Shown one piece after another: positions 48,641 to 61,346 of a stretch of 64,000 nucleotides of DNA. The stretch is taken from positions 2,232,001 through 2,296,000 of the forward strand of contig NC_133123.1 of assembly GCF_033568475.1 (NCBI RefSeq), in the 5' to 3' direction. The notes below the pieces were generated by a model. The model had not been told where the DNA came from. It searched no databases and saw only the letters and a program-made list of their open reading frames with translations. Made by a program: the position numbers and the translations under genes. Origin of the DNA: Henckelia pumila (taxonomy: Eukaryota; Streptophyta; Magnoliopsida; Lamiales; Gesneriaceae). Within the stretch, counting starts at the first letter, position 1. Every line of letters starts with the position of its first letter.

Positions 48641-50780
48641 ATGGGCGGAGAAGGTGGCTGCGCGCCGTGGAAATTCAAGAAAGCGGCCAAGAGAATCTTT
48701 GTGCAGACGTGTGGTTCTTTCTGCCAGACTCCACAATCCCATGTTCTTGATGCATCTGTTGCCCCCAATGTGAGTCTTCATTTTGGCCATAGATTAAATC
48801 CCATGTTCTTGACGGGAACTTGCAGGTTAGGAGTTGTGTGAATTTTGATTTTGAATTTTTTTTTTGCCAGAGATTCTGTGGTTCGCCCGATTATGCTATC
48901 CCGCCGGGGAATCAAAAGAGGAACTTTTCTTGCAAGAAGGTCTCCGCAGAGATCTCGGAGCGAGGTGATTCAAGCACGAGCCCTTCTTCTAATAAGGTAT
49001 GTTTTCATGCCATTTAATGTTCTTCTACTCTTTTCTTGAGGAATTATTTTCATTTATGGAGTTATTTTACCGGACACTTTGAATCAACTGCATGCTCAAT
49101 CTATCAGCAGTTTTTGTATTTAATTCTGAATCTACTAACAGTACGGGACAAAAGGTTTACTTGTGGAGCATTTACTCGGATGACGTTCAAGAAGTTTCCG
49201 CATTTATGGCCAAAATGTGGTTTTTACTAGAGGAGATGATTGGGTTTATTTGACACTCCGTAGGGGGTTAATTACCGTACTTTTTGGGACGAAGATTGAA
49301 TTTTTAGGAAAATCAGACACGAAAAAGATCTGGCTTGCAATGCATCGAGTGTCTCTTTTTCATCTCATCATATATCTGATTACTGGATTTCTTATGCCCT
49401 TTTTCACAATGCTTGTTGCAGAACTTGTGCGCAATATGTCTTGATCCGTTGAATTACAGCTCAGGTAACAGCCCTGGGAAGGCGATATTCACAGCTCAAT
49501 GCTCCCACGCATTCCATTTTGCTTGCATCGCTTCCAATGTACGTCACGGTAGTGTCACCTGCCCGATTTGTCGTGCTCAATGGACACAGCTACCGCGCAA
49601 CCTTAATACCCGGTGTTCCATCCATTACGATAAGACAGACCCAGTTTTACGAATCATCGACGACTCCATAGCCAATTCTCGGGTTCACAGGCGATCCTTT
49701 CTGCGTTCTGCACGGTACGACGATGATGATCCAGTTGAGCCTGACCACACAAGTGATCAACCCCGTCTTCATCTCGCTCTTTTGACTGCCTCTATGGTTC
49801 CACCAAGCTTCAATGCGTGCTCATGTCAAGATCCTGGAACTAGTTCTTGCCACTATTGTGGGATTCCATCCAATCATGTATCCGGGTCATCTTCAATGGC
49901 AGGTTCACCTCTGGCTGCACATCTTTTTCCGTCAACTGGGGCAGAAACTCCCTTTTTGTTCTCCCCAAACAACGGCGCTTATCTTCGTGTGAGATCATCG
50001 CATCAGCCTGCAACTGACTTGGTCTTAGTGACGAGCCCGAATGGGCCACATCTGAGGCTTATGAAGCAATCCATGTCATTGGTTGTTTCCTCGTTACGTC
50101 CTATTGATCGTTTAGCCATTGTCACTTACTCTTCTGCGGCATCAAGAGTCTTTCCCCTTAGGCGCATGACTTCTTATGGTAAACGAACTGCATTACAAGT
50201 CATCGATCGTTTGTTCTACACGGGGCAAGCAGACCCAATGGAAGGGCTCAAGAAAGGAGTGAAGATACTTGGAGATCGTGTCCACAAGAACCCACGATCT
50301 TGTATTTTGCACCTCGCGGACACCCCATCTAGATCCTACCACCAGTTTGACATGGAAATCCCGGTGAGAGTGTTCCATGTGGGTTTTGGCTTTGGTGCCT
50401 CAAATGGCTTCGTCATGCAGGAATTCGAGGAATTTCTGGCAAGAACTTTGGGAGGCGCAATCAGAGATATACAGTTGAGGATCGGGGAAAGCTCAAGGAT
50501 TATTAGTATCGGAGAGCTGAGAGGCGGTGAAGAGAGGAATCTTCCTGTGTATCTAGGTGAATCCGGACATGTAAGCGTGGAATATAGCTACATAGATGGT
50601 GGAGAAGAAGGCGAATGCGTGAGAAGGGGTGACATTGTCGTGCATTTGGAGGATAAAAGAGAGAATGTGGATGGTCATGTCCCAGTAGATGGAAGGATTA
50701 GCAGTGCAGAGAGTTGGGATTACCATGATCCTTTCATGGCTAGAAGATGGGCCAAGCATTTGCATGGCTATAGGCTGTAA
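48641..50780 (+). CDS. WAV3/EDA40-like RING-H2 plus VWA protein, three exons, 537 aa
   Basis: Probable E3 ubiquitin ligase of the WAV3/EDA40 group; Arabidopsis WAV3 and its paralogues act in root gravitropism. Coding exons are 48641-48769, 48871-48996 and 49422-50780, all GT-AG, phase 0. Order: basic N terminus (KFKKAAKRIFVQTC), RING-H2 at residues 88-135 (CAIC...CSHAFHFAC...CPIC), a linker with a Cys-rich patch, then a VWA-like domain from about residue 283 (DLVLVTSPNGPHLRLMKQSM) to about 400, and a C-terminal beta-rich region ending ARRWAKHLHGYRL. The MIDAS metal motif (DxSxS) of the VWA domain is replaced by TSPNGP, so metal binding is unlikely. At 537 aa it is shorter than most members (640-740 aa). 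The RING cysteines and histidines are complete. Confidence 0.92.
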
Positions 50781-51299
50781 TATTATTTTACATCACTTCC
50801 ATTTGTGATTCTTTACGTACAGAGCTGCTGAATTTATCGATCTGTCGGCTACTAATTTCATGTAGGTTCGATCTTTCATTTTTCTTGTTGGGGACTTGAT
50901 CAATGGTTATATTTACTCTTTTCTTTGTTTCTTACATTTTGATCCTCGTACAATAACTTCTTTCATTGATGGGTTCTTCTACAGAAGAGCAGAAATCGAC
51001 CGCTAAATTTGAAATCAAGAAATCATTCGAACACAAAATAATTCACTTCTAAATTCAGATTGAATGCAAACTAATAAGCGAATCTAGTACCGCTGCGAAA
51101 CCATAAGAAACAATTAAATGAATCATGCTTTATCCCCCCTTCATGCTACTAAGAAACAAAGAAAACCACAAGTATAAACAAGGAGGAAAACTACAAGACT
51201 ACATTGGAAAAAAAAAACATAGAAAAACAGAAATTAGAAAAGATGGAAAGAAAAGAAAAACACCGTCCTAGTCTATAATACAGAGGTTGTAGTGATGGC
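50781..51299. other. Shared 3' region of two convergent genes
   Basis: 519 bp between the stop of the RING gene (plus) and the stop of the hydrolase gene (minus). It must hold both 3'UTRs; several AATAAA-like words occur on both strands. Confidence 0.6.
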
Positions 51300-54200
51300 T
51301 CATGATGAACAATGTCTCCTATGATTAACTTTCTTGAGGATGCAAAGACGTAATCGCTGGCTCAGAGCTTCCAGCTTCTCAAACCTGTCCCGTTTGGCCT
51401 TCTTGGTGTCCAAGGAGGAAGCTTTATTCTTCTTCTTCATGTCGTTGTCCTTGGGTGTGCTTAAAGAACTTTGTTGCGAATCTCGAAGAGGGGTTGCAAG
51501 CACCTTTATGGTTTTCTGCCAATCAGAAAAAAATGAAGTTGCTTCTCCTTAAGCGTTAACCCATAACCCAATAGATAGATAAGAGAAGAAAGTAAGAAAG
51601 GGAGGGGAGAAATCGCATCCCTCGAACAGAGGATGGATAAATACCTGATCGTAGTTACTGGCACTAGTACAATCCATTGAAGGTACGTCACTGCCAAGAG
51701 ACGAGCATCGTCCCCAACTTTCTCTATTTGAGCTTGTATATGAGCAACACTCGTCATTATGGCCATTTGGTTTGTCCTACTCAATAAAAAATAAAACTAT
51801 AAAACTAAAGATATTTTACCATGCGGAGATGGCTATGCGCCATCAATTATTCATTGAACTGAGAGAAACAAATCTAAGATATATAAGCGAAGTTTAATTT
51901 TTCTTTACCACCAATGTACCTGTAAAGGCAATTCATCAATGTCGTGAAGTTCCGCAGCTTCAGTAGCCAGGCCATCCTGCAATAATAAATTAATTGTAGA
52001 TACATTTGTGAGACAAACTTTAAGGATTAAAATAGGAAGTATATCCTAAACATACTGATTAACCACTTGAATATAAGAGTAACTTAAACCAGAAACAGTT
52101 AAAAGTTTACACTAGCAACTGGTGCAATGTCCGAAAGGAGGTCCCCCACAGACTTGACTGATGAAACATTACATGGAGCGGAAGAAGAACTCGCTGTATC
52201 AGCACTGACATTTCGAATCCCAGCAATTATCTCATACAACAGATCCTGAGGGAAAAGGTACAAGTATACATCAGGTAATGAGAGGACGAGCTCCACATAA
52301 AGCATAGAAATAATGGTGTCAAAAGCAAATCCACCATAAATAATAAGGATCGAGAAAAGCTGAAGAATTTTAGTATCCACTGGCAAGCTATGGTATAGCA
52401 CAAAATGGAACTTGCCAAATATAATTTGAATAGGTGATTTTTTAACTATGAAGATTATACCTCGTTGCTTTCACAAAAAGCAAGAATAGTCATTCAGATA
52501 CCAGTTCACATGGTGCTTGTGCGAAATACCAAAAAGAAAAAAGTAATACTACTTGCAGAATTCAATACGAGTATACACCAGTTTGATACTGGGTCACCGC
52601 TCCAAAGCCTGGATATAGCTCACGGACACACCACACACAGTAAGCTGATATTCGAGTGACTAGAAGGTCCCGAACAAGTTTAAGTGTCAGCCAAACAGAC
52701 ACAATAATTTCAACATTATTTAAGTTTTACCATGCGTCACATTTAATCGTTGAACTTGACCATCGAGAGATAAGGCAATATGTTATTACAGGTTCTTACA
52801 ACACCACTGCCAATATACAGTACAATTCACATGAATAACAAATATGCATTTAAAAAATGCAATATACATGAGACTAAAGCATCTTCAACTTTCAACTTGA
52901 ATGTTGCATCGAGCCTGGTGAAATTTGAAGTAAGAACAATAAACCAAAAAAAATATGTAGACATGTTGATTTGCTATGTCAAAGATAAAATTGAACCACA
53001 CTATCCAAAATTGTAGCCCAACATTTCGAAGTACCCCGTGAAAGAAACAATTTACTAAACAGTGTGCAGTATAAATTACCTCGTCCATACCAGAGTTAAC
53101 CTTCAGATCTCCTAGATCATAATATTTTTCAATCTTTGCTGAATTCATGGATGGAAGCCGAGGAGGATGTAGGACATTGTAGAAGAAAATTGATACAGAA
53201 TCATAATAAAACTGGGGTCGGGATGAGTTATGATCACCGTCAAACTTGATAATATTTTTATCACCCTGCATAACCAATTAATTTAAGTGTTTCATATTAA
53301 AATATTTATAGCACTAAACAGGTAGAAAGTTCCCATACCACATATGACTTAAAAATAATATCTGAATGCCGAGGCTGGATAAATTTATCATCTTTTGCAT
53401 GCCCAAACAAAGCAGGAATAAATGTCTTTGGTGCAACCTGCATAGTTAAATTAACATTAGATCATGGTAAGTACCAAAATCAGTTCATCAGAGATAGATA
53501 AATTAACTGAGAAATTTTTAGCTGGGGCTCTAAAAGGCTGTTTCACCTCATCAGAGAGCGCAAATAAAAAACGAGGGACAAAATAAGCTTGCTAAAGAAT
53601 CCAATGGATATGTACAGAGTACGGACCTGTACACAATCAAGCCGCATGATATCAAACTTGGCCTTCCTCTGAATTATTCTTCGCATGTACTGGATACCCA
53701 CCTTAACCTATAATACATGAAGAAAGTGGTAGCACTAATTAACCAGAAGGAAAATGGTAAATTTAAAATCATTCTTCAGAAATTTGAGAAACCTTATAAA
53801 AATGAGAATATCGATCATAAATATGCATGTAAATTTTTTTGACGCGGGAACTGAAAGAGATGAAACAAACTAAGAAGACGCAAAACTTGTCATCATATTA
53901 GCGTACTAAAGAACATGATGTCGGTCGGTCAATATATTTTTATGTATCCACTAAAATATGTTGAACATTTTTTATCTGGATGTCCAAAGACGCGCTGAAT
54001 TCTTACTTGAATGGATTTTCATCCTAAGTAGTTAAAGAAACATAAGGGGGAAAAGAATTGCAAAAGTGCATTGAGACAGTTTAATTTGTGTACTATGCAT
54101 GAATGTTTTGGGTTCAGCCACACATGCAACTTAAATTGTGCAAAAAATTAAAGGATAAGATGGCAGCATATGGCAACATACTGTAAACTTTGGAAGCCGA

Positions 54201-56939
54201 ATTTTGTACACGTCAGCAAGTTCCATCATAAGATTAAACAAATTAGAGAAGGCACTGTCTAACACCATTCCAGCTATAGAAGGATCTTCAGCTCCATAAA
54301 GAAGGCTGCAGTACATTAATTTCATTATATTAGTGAAAAAAGATGTCCCTTCAAAATGTTCTGGGAACAAGGGAACATAACATGTCCAGAAAATGCACAG
54401 ACCTAACCAAGCATAATACCAAAAATTTTGCAACAAATAAATAGTAGGCCTCCAGGTGTCCCAAAATCAAATTGAAAAATCCTAAGACTCCTCTGATAGT
54501 CATGAAAATATTTTTAATGTGGTATTTCTGGTAGTTAATGTTAAATTCATAGTCTTAGTCATTTCAGGAGAAAGACAACTTCAACAGATAGTTCACAGAA
54601 AATTATTGAACTTCGTTGATTTGCATCAAATCTAGGCGACGGCAAAACAAAGTCCCAAACCTCCTTTCTTCACATTCTCTTCTGGAGTTTTATTCAGAGT
54701 TTTTGGGTTTGGTTTCTACATTCCACTACCATTACATAGTTCCAATAAAATACGACTCCAAAAACTGGCTTAAAGTTTTGTGACTGATTACTGGCAATAA
54801 TTAGCATTCAGGGCCCGTATTTTTCTCGTAGGTGTTGGTACATCCTCCACAATATAATGCACACATTCGTCAAAAAAAGTCAACACCAGACTCATGTATC
54901 TACCCAACTGGAACTCTTCTAAATGAAACTATTGCACATATATGTTGATCCCCATTGGAAAATTATCAATATAATGAATAAGAGGTTAAATCAGAGCTTG
55001 AACATTGCATTGTTATATGAAGCAAAAAAAAAAAAAAAAAAAAAAAGGAATACATCTGGAGCACAAACTAACATTCCAAAAACACAAGGCAAAAAACAAT
55101 CACGAACCTTGTCACAGCACCCATTGACCTCCCCCAAAGACCTATACGAGATACTTTCTCGTTACTCCTTAGATATGATACAACAACTTTTAGGTCATTT
55201 TTCTGAAAATTCAGGCAAGAAATGCATCATCCAAATAAGATACTTGGAGATTTCATATTAACAAAGGGAAAACTACCTCATGCCAACCAAGACTGACATA
55301 ATCTCCATCAGACAAGCCAGAACCTGAAAAATCAAGAGTGAATACAGTAATATTCGAAGGCAGGAGAACCACAGCTGCCTCATTTGCATCCGCTCGACAC
55401 CCACTGCATGAGAAGAATAAACAAATAAGTTTCACAATCTCGCAAACCGAGCCTCAATAATTAGTTTTACACAACTGTGTTTTTCTTGGAAAGCAAATGT
55501 ACTCCATTAAACATGTGTAAGTTTGTACTTTGAAATGTACTTTACATAAGAAAAATATTATCCTTCAAGTAATTGTGAGATTCACTCCTGGCAATCTAGT
55601 TTTCCCAAGATCAATTGCCACTTCTATAAAGAAAGATATCGTTTTTTTGGCCAGTTCTGTAGAGAACCGACTTGGTGGTAACCAGCAACAATATTACACC
55701 AAAAAAGTAAAATACATAACCTGCATCGAACAAAAAAATTGTTTATAAAACTAACTGCAAAACATGCATCATAGACAAATAGAATTAAGCAAGGTTTTTT
55801 AATCTCAATGGTACAACACGTTATGATACTTCTGTCCCTCACTGAATTTCTATAGACGCCACTCAGAGTCTCAGACTATATGAGGCAATACATTCAGTGC
55901 ATTCCATGATGGGCAGCAGCACATATGTTCTAACATGGTAATTTAGAAGGCAATTGAATACCTGTTTCCATGGCAGTAAATAACACAGGGAAGGGGAACA
56001 TCCTCAGGAACCTGTGAAGGGACATAATGACTACACCTCAAGCTATGGCCTCTTTCATTTGTAAGCTGCAAAATCAAGCAGTTCATAGTTTTGAAATTTT
56101 TAATACAATCAGAACCTCACGGATGGAAAATAAAACAAACATCTTATATTCCTATAAATTCATTGCAAAATAAATGTTCTGTTGACTGATGCCCATACTT
56201 GCCTCCAGGTCTTCTCTTATGTATTTTCTTCCTCCCAGAGTAAAATCCTTTTCCCAGAGATACTGATCTGGGTTATATTCAGCCCTGTTTTAAAAGCAGG
56301 TGGACAGTTACGAGTAAAACCTTATGCAAGGAAAGAGCTCAGATGTGCGGCATATGCTACAAGGTATGACAATCAATGATAATTTGCAAATAACAAAGTC
56401 ATTACAGAAGAAAAAAATAAGAAGGTGAACAGATTATTTGAGGTTTAAAACCTATCACGTAAAATAATTATTTCAAGGGACCAGACAACAGTGTATACAC
56501 AAGCAGCAACATCTACAAGAAGCTCTACCAAGAATCACTTCGTTATGTACAATTGCAAATTTTTGTTCCTCCAATTCCTGTCCTTTTGAAAAATAAATAA
56601 AAGAACAATTTACATCCAAGTTGTGTAGTCAATGTCACAACCAATTTTCATCATCGCTTGACGCCTTGACCACAGAAAAAGGAGGCAGCTCACCAAGGGG
56701 TGACGAATGTGAACAAGACACTGATTCAAGAATGAGTTGATCTATATTTTCAATCACTGACAAGATAATTGATATACGATCCAATTTATACCACAACAAA
56801 AAGCACAAATTTTTACTTAACCGGTAAGCCATGTACAAAAACCAACATCCTGACAAGAGTAAACAAGAAACTTGAACAAGAGAGACGAATGAATGTACCT
56901 GGGTGGCCGAATAACGAAATTAATGAACTGATCGATCAT
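51300..56939 (-). CDS. Alpha/beta-hydrolase (serine aminopeptidase S33-like), 13 exons, 492 aa
   Basis: Plant alpha/beta-hydrolase of the S33-like group; substrate unknown. Coding exons on the minus strand are 56899-56939, 56203-56284, 55962-56065, 55277-55403, 55108-55202, 54182-54305, 53627-53707, 53339-53437, 53080-53265, 52111-52245, 51920-51976, 51645-51776 and 51300-51515; the frame closes across all junctions. The start gives MIDQFINFVIRPPR. Fold landmarks: oxyanion HGNSG (73-77), nucleophile elbow GRSMG with Ser144, acid in HAKDD (Asp234 or 235), catalytic His263 in GDHNSSRP. The hydrolase domain ends near residue 300; the last 190 residues are a low-complexity Ser-rich tail ending in a basic stretch (KKAKRDRFEKLEALSQRLR). 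The intron after exon 2 has a GC donor. An upstream non-coding exon near 57.7 kb is likely. Confidence 0.93.
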
Positions 56940-57800
56940 CTTGAATGGAAAACTAACTCAAGCAGTCACTCCCAAAATGATAGGATTCATTTTTTTTCCC
57001 CCAAATTGCAAATGTGGAGGCTGACTTCTGTATCTTTATTCGTCAAATATAGGAAAAGAAAATCCAACTCAAGTTTAAGGAACTAAGCTCAAAATCATAA
57101 AAGGCAACATCCTAACTAATAGAACTTGTCAACACAATCTCGTATCATTTTTTTTAAAAAAAAAACAAACACTCACAGCAGCTACCACCCCGGAGATCAA
57201 CTTTATTGAACAAAGGCTGAATCTTGGAGTAAAGATACGGAATTTATGGTTCAAACGCCTAAATTTCCAACCTTTTCAGTATTTTCCTTCTATGACATCA
57301 ATACTCGACAACTGGAGCTCCTCTCACATCTGGATTAAATGGGGTAAAAAAGGAAAACGTCTTATCTCAAAATCCCATGTGAAAACCCAAACATAACCAA
57401 GAAAAGAATCTAAAATTAGTTCAATCGAGACAGATCTCCAAACCTAATTTCCCAAAGTTCTTGAATCAAGAAAAGAAAAGAAAGAAGGTAAGATGAAGAT
57501 TGAAAGGAAGAAGTACAGAAGGCAAACAAAGGGTTCGATCCAAAGAACTAGAGCTCAAAACCACAAAAATAACCCCTGAATTTAGCTAAAACTAGCTCCG
57601 CGGAGGAATAAAAACAAATAAATACAGACAAATATCAACCGATACCAATAACAATTAAAAAGAGATTCCAGCGAGCGAGAGGAGGAGCTCTGATGAAATT
57701 GAAGGAAAAGGAAGAATCAGGTAAACAGAGAAGAGACAAAGAATTGAATTAAAGTAACGCGGAGTCGCTGACGTCTCAAGGTGCTGCTACTGCGCCCATA
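56940..57800 (-). promoter_or_regulatory. 5'UTR, first intron and promoter region of the hydrolase gene
   Basis: No coding frame is recognisable. The stretch at 57660-57770 looks like the first non-coding exon on the minus strand (CT-rich when complemented). Between it and the ATG at 56939 a UTR intron is likely, but I could not fix its borders. Confidence 0.45.
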
Positions 57801-59739
57801 ACAACTGCCTCCACTTTCCAAAATTATTTCGTTACGAAAATGTGACAATTACACTAATACGGATATAAATAATGATTAAATGAAGATACTCCGTATAGAA
57901 ATTTGTTCTGACCCTTTTTCTTTTTTTCTTTTTATTGAAATCCGATAGGTTCATAAGGGCTCATCTGTTCTCTTCTGCTAAAAATAAATGACAACATCAT
58001 TACCATTGGAACACAACTTGTTTAAAGATAGTGACAGATGAGTTACATTTACCACACAATATACTGTATATGGACAAATCCCAACTCAGGACGCACATTG
58101 TACACAGACACAAACCTTCTTTGCTTTCCCTTATTTCTTGCATTGGCGTACAAGACTACCCACTTCTTGGAAATTCTCTCACATTTATAAACTTCAAATG
58201 CTATTAAAAATTTTGGAAAAAGTTAGAAACTTTGGACGAACAAATTACAAGATAAGATATTTATCGTTATACCGAAAGCAACACAACATAAACTTGTACG
58301 GTTTTAAAAAAATAATGGCACGTCACATATGGAGCTTTATTTGCAAGGTTTCATGCATCCATGAAGCATTATGTGTTGGGCGCCAGCCAAAAGGTACAAC
58401 CTCCAAGTACGAAACTAAAAAAACCAATTGTAAACTTCAAATGCTGCCATAAAAAGTTCTCATATTTGGGCACTAGTACATTACCGTCGTGTATTTTCGA
58501 TCCTGTACGACTTGCCATTCGATTCCCCTGAAGAAAATGTTGATATAATTTTTTACACTGATAAGATATATTAGTACAACAAACATCCAAATTAGGAGAT
58601 TAGATATATATTAAACTTAATAATGTGTTTAAGGCTCAATGACGGCCAATTACTTGCTTCCAGCCTTCCAGTGTATTGATTTAATGGTGTCTGATAATTT
58701 AGATACTGTCCAGTTTGGTCTGTTCAAAATGTTGATTGTATTGATCAATTAATTGCTCGTAGTGTAGAGTTGTTTTTTTTCTAGTCCAGCTGGATTGTGT
58801 TATAGGCATGTTTAAACGGCCATTATATACCTATGCCCATTGTCGATGGCCTCTACATATATAACCATAAAGTACAGAAGCCATTTGCTATAAATTTCAA
58901 GTTTCATCTCCTTGTAGATTTCTACGGAGGCCCCATTCAAGTTCAGCTCTAACAAATTGTTTGGCCAATATACAATGCATCCAACCATTATATGAAAAAA
59001 ATTAATGGCACACATCAATTAACTTGCTCATCATTCTTGACACCACTCTTACTACATACTTCCTGGCAGCGTGGGAGGAAACAAACAACACCGCATCAAA
59101 TACATACATGCGTCACAACTCGGCCAACTTTGATCACGTACCGGCCTATTGAAGAAGACTCAAATTCATTCTTGATCAAGGGACCAACCTCTAGCTCAAG
59201 AAACCACAGAAAATCACCTTTAGTTCTCAAGCATGCAATCAGCCGGTGTTTGTTTGGTTGAAGTCAGTACTGTTGATTAGATCCATCACGGGTCAGAAAA
59301 AATTCTAAGATTTTGATTCAACTACCAAGTTATAACGTTGGATCGAGTTCAAAAGGTTAATTTATAAACTATCTATCATATATCGACAAGTGTGAACATA
59401 ATTTGAGTTACTAACAGTAGTGTTCAAAATGGTGTTTTATTTGCTTGATTGTTTGCACAGGAATTCTTTTTGTACTATCTCCATGCAACTTAATGAATTA
59501 TCATGAATGAATATTCTATTCTACCCTATTATGTATTTAACACTAGTAACTGATTAATATATAGTTACTAGTGTATCGTGTATGCGATGCTTGATGCTTG
59601 TATATATATAAATTTTTTTAATACACAATGTTTTATGTTGATTAAATTTTATATTATTTTTAGGAGGGACTGATATGAACAACAATAATAAGAATAGATA
59701 AGTGAGGAGATATTGGATATAAGTTTGAGATTAGACACC

Positions 59740-60050
59740 GTTTGGTTTGAGTGATAGTATAAGTAATACATAGATAAGTAATATAATGTAATAAAAAATA
59801 AATAAGAAATGATATTTAAAATAGTATTGGATTTGATTGATAGATTATAGTTTATTTGATTTGATTGATTAAATTTTATATAAAAATGTTAAATGATTAT
59901 TTTGTCCTTTAAACAATAAATAAAATAAAAATTATATTATTTATAAAGGGTAATATAGTAATTTAAATTCAATGATTTGATTGATGTATTATAAATAATT
60001 AATGATTTGATTGATGTAAAATAAATAAATACATATATTAGTAATATGGT
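59740..60050. mobile_element. MITE, family B copy 3
   Basis: Begins GTTTGGTTTGAGTGATAG and shares 'gattatagtttatttgattt' and 'tttgattgatgtaaaataaa' with the copies at 37050 and 47753. The right end is decayed. Confidence 0.75.
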
Positions 60051-60456
60051 GTACAGAACGATGCCTGAAGTTTAAAAAATGATGATTTGACCATTTCTGT
60101 AAAAAAAAAAAATTAACTAAAATTTCACCAAATTGATTAGAAACCATTCGGATATATTTTTATTAAAATAAGTAATATATAACATAATGATTTATTGGAT
60201 TCTAAATATTAGAAATTATTTACATTGCCTTGTAATGCCTCGGAAGCAAAGATCGCAGAAATTTGCAAGAATTAATCAAGGGGACACTTGAATCTAGCCC
60301 ATAACAGTGGCAAAGGGAATACGTAAACTTGGGTGGTTAATTGGGAATAAATGAAAAAAACGAGGGGCTAAGAAAATTAATTGTAGAAAAAATTTCTACA
60401 TTATCTAGTTTCCCACATCATTACCTTGTATTTACCTAAATTCGTTTTTTAAGCCA

Positions 60457-60463
60457 TATAAAA
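60457..60463 (+). promoter_or_regulatory. TATA box of the WD40 gene
   Basis: TATAAAA in 'gccatataaaatgcgg'. The inferred first (non-coding) exon runs from about 60,490 to 60757, followed by a 5'UTR intron 60758-61315 (GTTAGA donor, GTGCAG acceptor). Confidence 0.6.
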
Positions 60464-61346
60464 TGCGGTGAAGATTTTCCTCACATCCAAAACAGCACAA
60501 ATCAAAACCTAATTATTGTATTTCTTTACCGCAATCAAAATCGACAATTAAAAAAGAAAAATAAAACTCCTTGTTGTCGTATATCATGATTTTGGCGTTC
60601 TGAATTGAGCCCCATAGATCATCATCTCTGAATTTGATCGAAGGCGAAGAGACTTGGACCCAAGCTCTTCGATCGGAGTCCGGAGACTCCCTTCTTGTAA
60701 TTTTCGCTTGGCAATTCAATATATCGTTGTAAATAAATCAATCAACAGGATTTGCAGGTTAGAATTGAAGTTTTGATTTTTATGCCATCCTTTTTTTTGT
60801 TAAGTCCATACAGTTATGTTTTCTGTGTTGTGGATTTGTTGGGTAATGCTGTGTTCGTCAATTTGTTAGCTTTTCGGTACCTAGGGTTCCATTGTGAGGG
60901 CAGAGTACTCCCTATGCGTTTTCCCCTTGGATCTCTGTTCCATTTTGCTAACTTCCGAGTCTTTAAATTTTAATTTGGTTACAAAGATCTTTACTTTTCA
61001 TACCGAACATGAATTTCATTTTGCAATTTCTTTTATTTTGTCGTTTGTGGTTCTTGGGATTCTCTTGCTTTGATTATGAAATGTGTATGCCGCGAAACAG
61101 CAGGATTAAACATAGAATTTGTTTTTCCATATAGCTCTTTTCTTTCAATAATCCTTTAGTGGCTTGTGAGTTGTTGGGCCTGTCTTCGGTAGTAGTTCAA
61201 AACTTTATCCATTCCATATATGAGAAGGTCTCAGTTTTCTTTGAAGTCTGTGGGTTTCCTTCCACATTTGAGTAATGTTATCCATTTAAAAATGTCATGA
61301 TTGCATGTGGTGCAGCTAATTAGCCATCAAAGTTTCATACTTGGAA

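Larger units (their letters stand above)
57801..60480. other. Intergenic DNA
   Basis: No gene is seen. Frames at 58138-58452, 58369-58590 and 58992-59261 have no recognisable domains and lie in AT-rich DNA. A family-B MITE is at 59740-60050. Confidence 0.55.

Noticed and set aside
58369-58590. Cys-containing minus-strand frame as a secreted peptide gene
   Set aside because: No signal peptide or recognised cysteine pattern; the overlapping opposite frame is equally long.
60752-60973. 73-codon frame upstream of the WD40 gene
   Set aside because: It falls in the inferred 5'UTR intron and has no domain.
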